Shown in pieces: positions 58,832 through 64,000 of a stretch of 64,000 bases of DNA. The notes beneath the pieces were generated by a model. That model ran no database searches. It saw only the letters and a program-made list of their open reading frames with translations, and was not told the origin of the DNA. How positions within the stretch are numbered: the first letter of the stretch is position 1; the number at the start of each line of letters is the position of its first letter. Origin of the DNA: Actinomycetota bacterium (GTDB lineage: Bacteria; Actinomycetota; Actinomycetes; Streptosporangiales; Streptosporangiaceae); contig PMSU01000212.1 of NCBI GenBank assembly GCA_003168255.1, forward strand, positions 49,165 to 113,164. Reading direction: 5' to 3'. The position numbers were made by a program, and so were the translations under genes.

Positions 58832-61669
58832 ATGCCCCCCGTGACCCCGGCCGGTGTGCTGGTCGGCCGCGACAGCGAGATGGCACTGCTGGCCGGGCTC
58901 ATAAGGGAGGTGACTCGGGGGCGGGGCAGTTCGGTGCTGATCGAGGGCGAGCCGGGTATCGGCAAGTCCGCGCTGGTGCGGGCGGCTCTGGCGGAAGCGC
59001 CGGATGCCGGCTGCCAGGTGTTCTGGGGGGCCGGTGACGAACTGGGGCAGGCGCTACCGCTGGTGCCGTTCTTAGAGGGGTTGCGAGTACGCGAGCCCTC
59101 CACGAATCCCCGGCGGAACACGATCGTCCGGCTGCTGCGCGGTGAGGTGGGCGCCGACCGCGGCACGGACGTGTCGGCGGCGCTGGCGGAACAGTTGCTG
59201 GCGCTCGTCGCCGAGCAGTGCGCTGCGCACCCCACTATCCTGGTTGTCGACGATCTACAGTGGGCCGACCAGGCCACGATCGCCTTGTGTGGACGGCTGG
59301 CGAGGTCGGTGCGGCAGGCACCCCTGCTGCTGGTCGGGATGATGCGCCCGGTGCCGAAGCGGGATGACTTGCTGGCGCTGCGGCGGGTGATGGGCGATGC
59401 CGCCCGGCTCCAGCTCTCCGGGCTCACCGAGGAAGCGGTAGCCGACCTGGTAGCAGTCCTGGCCGACGGCAAGCCTGAGGGCAGCCTGCTACGACTCGCC
59501 GCCGGGGCGGCGGGTAATCCGCTCTACGTCACCGAGCTTGTCGCGGCGCTGGCCCGTAGCTCCAGTTTGACCATCACCGATGCCGGAGCCGCCGAGCTGG
59601 CGAGCGGTCCCGCGCCAGGCTCCCTGACGGCGGCTATAGCGGACCGCCTTGGCTTTGTGACCGGGCCGGTGCGCGAGGTACTGCGGGCGGCGGCCCTGCT
59701 TGGCGTGGATTTCGCGGTGCCGGATCTGGCGATCGTTCTGGGCCGTAGCGTTGCGGACCTGGTCCCGGCCCTCGATGAGGCGCGCGCCGCCGGCGTGCTG
59801 GCCGAGTCCGGCAACGGTCTCGGGTTTCGGCATCCGCTGATCCGGACGGCCCTGTACGACGAGATGCCGGCGCCGGTGCGCGCCGCCTGGCACCGCGATG
59901 CGGGGCGCGCCCTCGCAGAGGCAGGCGCGCCGGCGGACCGAGTCGCCCGGCAGTTGCTGCGGGCCGTCGGCGGACGTGGCGGCACGACCGAGCCGATGGA
60001 TGAGTGGATGCTGAACTGGCTGGCCCGCACCGCAGACTCGCTGGTAGGGCAGGCGCCCGGCGTTGCCGCAGAACTTCTCACTCGGGCAGTCGACAGCTCC
60101 CCGGCTGGCTGGGGACAGCACGGCTGGCTTGTCGGCCGGCTTGCCGACGCCCTCTACCGTGTCGACGATACGGCCGAGGCCGAGCAGGTGGCGAACCGCG
60201 CGCTGGAGCATGCCGCCGACCCCGATCTCCTCGTGGACCTGCACTGGACGCTGGCGCAGTGCCGCATACGGGCCGGCTCATCCGCGGAGTCGCTGGCCAC
60301 GCTGGACCGGGCGCTGGCTTCTCCCGGGCTCCTGGCCAGGCACCGCGCCAGGCTGCTGGTGCTCGCCGCGCGGACGCACAGCAGTCTCGGCGAGGTCGAG
60401 ACGGCTGGCCGAGTCGCCACCCGTGCGCTCGCGGCAGCGGTGGAGGCGGGCGATAACTGGGCCATGGGCTGGGCATTGCATGTGCTGACCCTCGTGACCT
60501 CGGCGCAGGGGCAGATGACCGACGCACTGCCGCTGTTCGACCAAGCGCTGACCGTGACCCAGGGCGATCCGGCACTGACCGACCTGCGGCTGCTGTTGCA
60601 GATCAACAAGGCTGTCACGCTAGGAGACCTCGACCAGTACGAGGAGGCGCTGGCCGCAGCCCGGCAGGCACGGCACCTCGCGGACCAGGTCGGCACGGTG
60701 ATCCGGCTGGTTCAGGCACATTGCGCCCTGGGCCAACTGCTCTTCGAAACCGGGCGATGGGACGATGCTCTGGCCGAGGTGGAGATCCTCCAGGAGAACC
60801 TCAAGGGACCCACCACAGCCTGCTGCGATCTCGGCATAGCTGCGGTGATCAGCTTCCATCGCGGCGAGATCGGCACGGCGCGTCGCCACCTCGCTGCGGC
60901 CGCCCCGCACGCCAACCGGATAGGACACCGGCTTGTTGGCTCGTTGGCACTCGCCCGCAGCCTGGACCGCGAGCATGACGGCGCGCTACCAGAGGCGCTT
61001 GCCGAGCTGACAGCTGGGTTCCGCGGCAATACAGAAGAACTCGAGGAGATCGAGGACCTGCTGGCCGACGCCGTCCGCCTCGCCACGGAGACCGGCGATC
61101 TGGGCACCGCGCACGCCCTCGCGGGACACGCCACCGCGCTCGCCGCCGAATCGGAGATCCCTCATCGGCAGGCGAACGCGCTCTATTGCCGCGGCCTGCT
61201 GGACCATGATGCCCCCCGGCTGCTCACGGCCGCGGAGCGCTATGACGACGCCGGCCGACCACTACTGAGTGCGAAGGCACTGGAGGCGGCCGCTGGAGAA
61301 TTCGTTCGCACCGGCGATCGCGGCCAGGCGCGGACCGCATTCACCCGTGCTGTGGAGGTCTACACCTCGTTTGGCGCTGCCGCGGACGTGGCCCGGCTGC
61401 AGGCCAGGTTCCGCGCCCACGGCATCCGTCGCGGGCCGCACGCCAAACACCGGCACGCGCAGAGTGGCTGGGACAGCCTCACCCCGGCCGAGACCAAGAT
61501 CGCCGCATTTGTGGAGGAGGGATTGTCTAACCCCGAGATCGCCGCCAGGCTGCTGCTATCCCGACGCACCGTGGCGACCCACGTCTCCCACATACTGAAA
61601 AAGCTCGGCGTCCATTCGCGGACAGACATTGCCCGTGAGTCAGCCTTGCGCACCATCGCGACGAGGTGA
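58832..61669 (+). CDS. LuxR-family ATPase regulator (LAL type)
   Basis: About 945 residues from ATG 58832 (no clear ribosome site). AAA/STAND module: VLVGRDSEMALLAGLIREVT, Walker A VLIEGEPGIGKSALVRAAL (36-54), Walker B TILVVDDLQWADQATIAL, GLTEEAVADLVAVLADG, and FRHPLIRTALYDEMP. A long TPR-like middle (residues about 380-860) follows. At the C-terminus the LuxR HTH reads LTPAETKIAAFVEEGLSNPE, IAARLLLSRRTVATHVSHIL, KKLGVHSR. Such regulators activate gene clusters, often for metabolism of carbohydrates or antibiotics, when an inducer binds. The target is unknown. Confidence 0.93.
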   Translation: MPPVTPAGVLVGRDSEMALLAGLIREVTRGRGSSVLIEGEPGIGKSALVRAALAEAPDAGCQVFWGAGDELGQALPLVPFLEGLRVREPSTNPRRNTIVRLLRGEVGADRGTDVSAALAEQLLALVAEQCAAHPTILVVDDLQWADQATIALCGRLARSVRQAPLLLVGMMRPVPKRDDLLALRRVMGDAARLQLSGLTEEAVADLVAVLADGKPEGSLLRLAAGAAGNPLYVTELVAALARSSSLTITDAGAAELASGPAPGSLTAAIADRLGFVTGPVREVLRAAALLGVDFAVPDLAIVLGRSVADLVPALDEARAAGVLAESGNGLGFRHPLIRTALYDEMPAPVRAAWHRDAGRALAEAGAPADRVARQLLRAVGGRGGTTEPMDEWMLNWLARTADSLVGQAPGVAAELLTRAVDSSPAGWGQHGWLVGRLADALYRVDDTAEAEQVANRALEHAADPDLLVDLHWTLAQCRIRAGSSAESLATLDRALASPGLLARHRARLLVLAARTHSSLGEVETAGRVATRALAAAVEAGDNWAMGWALHVLTLVTSAQGQMTDALPLFDQALTVTQGDPALTDLRLLLQINKAVTLGDLDQYEEALAAARQARHLADQVGTVIRLVQAHCALGQLLFETGRWDDALAEVEILQENLKGPTTACCDLGIAAVISFHRGEIGTARRHLAAAAPHANRIGHRLVGSLALARSLDREHDGALPEALAELTAGFRGNTEELEEIEDLLADAVRLATETGDLGTAHALAGHATALAAESEIPHRQANALYCRGLLDHDAPRLLTAAERYDDAGRPLLSAKALEAAAGEFVRTGDRGQARTAFTRAVEVYTSFGAAADVARLQARFRAHGIRRGPHAKHRHAQSGWDSLTPAETKIAAFVEEGLSNPEIAARLLLSRRTVATHVSHILKKLGVHSRTDIARESALRTIATR

Positions 61670-61729
61670 TCGCGGCGCGGGATTCGCTGGCGCGTTCAGT
61701 GGGTCCGGTGAATCGCCGGGGCTCGCGCC

Positions 61730-62194
61730 TCACTGTGCCCACATATGAACGCCCTGCGGGCCGCGTTCGTCGCACTCGTAAAGATCGGGCTGGAACGCGA
61801 GCGTGAAGTACACGGCCTTGCCCGCCGGGGTGCGGTAAAACCCCCACTCAGCCGACAGGCTGGCGACCAGCATCAGGCCCCGTCCGGTCTCCGCGTCGGC
61901 TGAGGCGTCTACCGGCACCGGCAAGGAATACGACGTGTCGTGGATATCAACGCACAACTGGCCGCAGGAGCAGGTGATGTCAAGCATGACAGTCTCGCCG
62001 ACCTCGTGCCTGATGGCATTGGTCACCAGTTCGCTGGTGAGCAGGACCGCGACGCTCGGGTCGACGGGGACATCCCAGGTGCAGATGGCCGCCCGGACCT
62101 GGCCGCGGGCTTCGGCCGCTGCGGCCGGTCCTGCGGTCAGCGGGACGCGGTGCCGGTGTAGCACGGTCGGACGGGTGGGCGCCATCGTGTTCAT
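61730..62194 (-). CDS. HATPase_c anti-sigma/ATP-binding regulatory protein
   Basis: A 154-residue protein from ATG 62194 (AAGGAA upstream). VRAAICTWDVPVDPSVAVLL, TSELVTNAIRHEVGE is the ATP-binding N box, VDIHDTSYSLPVPVD a degenerate G1 box, and ETGRGLMLVASLSAEWGFYR the G2 box. This is the SpoIIAB/RsbW-like family, extremely frequent in actinomycetes next to XRE/DUF397 genes; without a sigma factor nearby its partner is unknown. Palindromes and TGCAAGT repeats lie upstream. The LAL gene is convergent. Confidence 0.9.
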   Translation of the reverse strand: MNTMAPTRPTVLHRHRVPLTAGPAAAAEARGQVRAAICTWDVPVDPSVAVLLTSELVTNAIRHEVGETVMLDITCSCGQLCVDIHDTSYSLPVPVDASADAETGRGLMLVASLSAEWGFYRTPAGKAVYFTLAFQPDLYECDERGPQGVHMWAQ

Positions 62195-62319
62195 CTGGTT
62201 CCTTAGCGGGCCGGTTTGAGCTGGTCCAGGAGAGCGCTGGTCACTCTTCGCGGCTGGGCCCCGAGGGGAGATCCGAGCAAGTGCCGATGCGCTCGGAGTC
62301 GGTTGCAAAACAAATACTG

Positions 62320-62332
62320 CTGCAAGTTGCAG
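62320..62332. promoter_or_regulatory. CTGCAAGTTGCAG dyad
   Basis: CTGCAA and TTGCAG arms around one G. TGCAAGT, or its complement ACTTGCA, recurs at 62464-62470 and 62483-62489. The cluster lies between the HATPase gene and nitric-oxide synthase, which end and start on the same strand, and is probably the HATPase promoter/operator. Confidence 0.5.
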
Positions 62333-62430
62333 TGAGAGACATCGGCCAACTGACGGATTTTGAACCATGGCTAACAAGCCCCGGCCTCGGCGGGATTCTT
62401 CTGGGCCTCGCTGAGTGACCACGGCTTCAA

Positions 62431-62452
62431 ACATCCGTCATCTGACGGATGT
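62431..62452. promoter_or_regulatory. palindrome ACATCCGTCA-TC-TGACGGATGT
   Basis: A perfect 10-bp inverted repeat around TC. The half TGACGGAT recurs at 62351-62358 (CTGACGGATTTTG). It lies 237 bp before the HATPase ATG and 100 bp downstream of the nitric-oxide synthase stop, so it may be an operator or a weak terminator. The repeated half-site favours an operator. Confidence 0.55.
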
Positions 62453-62552
62453 CTTGCAATGCAACTTGCATGACACTTGACCTGCAAGTACCGGAACGAT
62501 CCAGCCTGCGACGGTTGACCGGATCCTCAGGCCGGAGGTCAGCGTGCCGGGA

Positions 62553-63971
62553 TCAGCCCACTGATGGCAGCTGCGGAGAGAGGCGGGTTCGTTGGATGTC
62601 GCCCGGCCGCGAGAGAGCTTCGCCCATGTCGCGAAGATCGTGGAAGCTGGCCGATTTCTGCCTGGCGGGCGCCGGGTGGCGGTAGAAGTTCGGCGTTTGG
62701 TCGAAATCCTGGTAGGACCGGTGGAAGACCGGGGTCGCGGAGGATGCGGCGGGCGGCACGATCCAGGTCCAGTCAGCCGGGCACGCCCGGCCGTGTCGTT
62801 CTTCCCTCTCTATGTGCTGGAGAAAACGGACCGACTCGGTGTGATGGTCGGTGATCGTGACATCGGTGGTGCTGAACGAATGCAGGACCGCGAGGTTGAG
62901 CTCGGTCATTGCCTTGTCTTTCCACAGGTTCCGGTCGCTGGCGGTGGAAAGGCCCATGTGGGCGGCGATCGTCGGCAGCTGGTCGTAACGGCCACTGTCG
63001 CCGAGGTCGCGCGATCCGATCTCCGTGCACATGTACCAGCCGTTGAATGGCGCGGCGGGGTAACAGACGCCGCCGATGTCCAGGTACGTGTCGCTGATCA
63101 CCGGCACGGCGTACCACCGCAGCCCGAGACCGGCGAACCAGCGAAACTCCGGATGTTCGATGGTGACCTCGAGTACTGCGTCGGCGGGTATCCCGTGCGC
63201 CGTGACAGGTCCGCCGGCCTCCTGCACGAGCAGCGGAAGTATGTCGAACCGGCCGGTCGGCCGACCACCTGGCCAGCCAAGATCACGGGCAAGCCGGGTG
63301 AGATCGGCGTTCGCTGGGTCCCCGATGACGGCGCCGTCGGCAGTCTCGTAACCCGCATACCGGACGAGCTGGGAGTTGAGAATCCGCGGCCCTGGCCGAC
63401 CCGGCGCGTCCGGCGCGAACACAGTGATCACCGGCCGGATCCGGCCACCATTGGTCGCCTCACGCAGGTGCGTGACCGACTCGGCGGCGATGTCCGGTGC
63501 CGCAGTGACCTCGCGACGGTCACGCACTTGCAGGCTCTGCCAGTACAGCCGCCCGATACATCGCGAGCTGTTCCGCCAGGCAACACGCGCGCCAAAGGCC
63601 AGCTCAGCTGGTGTGTGCCAGTAAGTGCCCGCCGCCTCGATCTCGCGGCGGACGTACCGGAGCCGCCGGTCGGGCGGCCCGAGGCGATTCTCGCTGTGGA
63701 ACAGCGTGATGAACTGCTCGGCGCTGACCAGCAGGCTGTCAAGCGCGGACGGACCGTAGTCCGGCAAGGACCACCTAGCCGGAAGCAAGGCCAGGTTAGC
63801 GTCGAAGCCGGTCTCGGTTTCGCCTGCCGCCACCGGGCAGGCGTGCAAAGACAGGAACGTCGGCGACTCCCTGACCGGCTCCAGGCCGCGGGTGTGGCGG
63901 CCCCGCGGCCGGCCGCGGCCAGGAATACGCCAGCGAGAACCCGGACGGATTCGACCTTGGTTCAGGTCCAC
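62553..63971 (-). CDS. nos: bacterial nitric-oxide synthase oxygenase
   Basis: GTG 63971 lies 5-6 bases after GGGGAGG and gives 472 residues; bacterial NOS is usually about 360-390, so about 60-80 N-terminal residues (Arg/Gly/Pro-rich) are extra. The core is complete: heme ligand Cys138 in ARVAWRNSSRCIGRLYW, ITVFAPDAPGRPGPRI, FDILPLLVQEAGGPV, FRWFAGLGLRWYAVPVIS, and the L-arginine-binding Glu317 in FNGWYMCTEIGSRDLGD. TWIVPPAASSATPVFHRSYQ forms the pterin/dimer end. It makes NO and citrulline from arginine using a partner reductase not encoded here. In actinomycetes it serves stress defence or nitration of natural products. Confidence 0.95.
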   Translation of the reverse strand: MDLNQGRIRPGSRWRIPGRGRPRGRHTRGLEPVRESPTFLSLHACPVAAGETETGFDANLALLPARWSLPDYGPSALDSLLVSAEQFITLFHSENRLGPPDRRLRYVRREIEAAGTYWHTPAELAFGARVAWRNSSRCIGRLYWQSLQVRDRREVTAAPDIAAESVTHLREATNGGRIRPVITVFAPDAPGRPGPRILNSQLVRYAGYETADGAVIGDPANADLTRLARDLGWPGGRPTGRFDILPLLVQEAGGPVTAHGIPADAVLEVTIEHPEFRWFAGLGLRWYAVPVISDTYLDIGGVCYPAAPFNGWYMCTEIGSRDLGDSGRYDQLPTIAAHMGLSTASDRNLWKDKAMTELNLAVLHSFSTTDVTITDHHTESVRFLQHIEREERHGRACPADWTWIVPPAASSATPVFHRSYQDFDQTPNFYRHPAPARQKSASFHDLRDMGEALSRPGDIQRTRLSPQLPSVG

Positions 63972-64000
63972 ACAGACCTCCCCGGTAGCCCCGAGTCGCT

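Overview
The window is high-GC DNA from a filamentous-type actinomycete. The indicators are pervasive GC-biased third positions, frequent GTG starts, a WhiB-like iron-sulfur protein, an XRE (Scr1/DUF5753-type) plus DUF397 pair, a large LuxR-family ATPase regulator, an XRE-NB-ARC-TPR regulator, a mycothiol-type DsbA homologue, a bacterial nitric-oxide synthase oxygenase and many secreted repeat proteins. The order cannot be fixed from sequence reading alone; Streptosporangiales, Streptomycetales and Catenulisporales are all compatible. No rRNA, tRNA or CRISPR array was seen.

Layout. 1-3.4 kb: the 3' end of an ECF-type sigma factor with an overlapping short zinc-finger anti-sigma protein, a HAD hydrolase, an SDR, a CxxC redoxin and a DsbA-like protein whose 3' end is cut off by an insertion sequence (3367-4500). 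4.7-6.3 kb: a Tat-exported DyP-fold protein directly behind an almost perfect DtxR/IdeR iron box. 6.4-11.4 kb: a uridine-kinase-like ATPase, then a small metabolic island made of a zinc alcohol dehydrogenase convergent with an overlapping IMPase-family phosphatase/class-III aminotransferase pair. The aminotransferase carries an unusual C-terminal domain. 11.8-14.2 kb: an LLM flavin oxidoreductase and transposon debris. 14.2-20.5 kb: a NarL-type two-component system divergent from two coupled secreted proteins, one glycine-rich and one with fourteen FG-GAP-type repeats.

20.5-30.5 kb is a decay zone. Intact P450, SDR, SCP-2 sterol-carrier and MFS genes stand among at least eight gene relics (acyl-CoA dehydrogenases, enoyl-CoA hydratase, SDR, CoA-transferase, acyl-CoA synthetase, thiolase, FAD oxidoreductase). 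Most keep N- and C-terminal pieces joined across internal deletions. The set reads as the ruin of a steroid or fatty-acid beta-oxidation cluster. It is followed by an IS remnant, an intact 1-Cys peroxiredoxin, a broken LolD/FtsX-type ABC transporter and a transposase fragment.

30.7-47 kb: a His/Gly-rich TPR protein, a TetR/FAD-monooxygenase divergon with a duplicated operator, a PadR regulator before a truncated ABC ATPase, a secreted S53 peptidase, a large NB-ARC/TPR regulator, three further TetR regulators (one behind a 32-bp perfect palindrome), a haloperoxidase-type hydrolase and a cupin. 47-52.6 kb: three secreted proteins on one strand (YVTN propeller, Tat phospholipase C, RCC1-type double propeller). 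52.7-58.5 kb: an enoyl-CoA hydratase, a PRC-barrel/small membrane protein pair, WhiB, DUF397 and XRE genes separated by an IS3 relic, and a tiny secreted peptide. 58.8-64 kb: a LuxR-family ATPase regulator, a HATPase anti-sigma-like protein behind conspicuous palindromes, and nitric-oxide synthase.

The overall picture is an accessory chromosomal region dominated by regulators with visible operators, exported beta-propeller or repeat proteins, redox enzymes and many partly erased genes.
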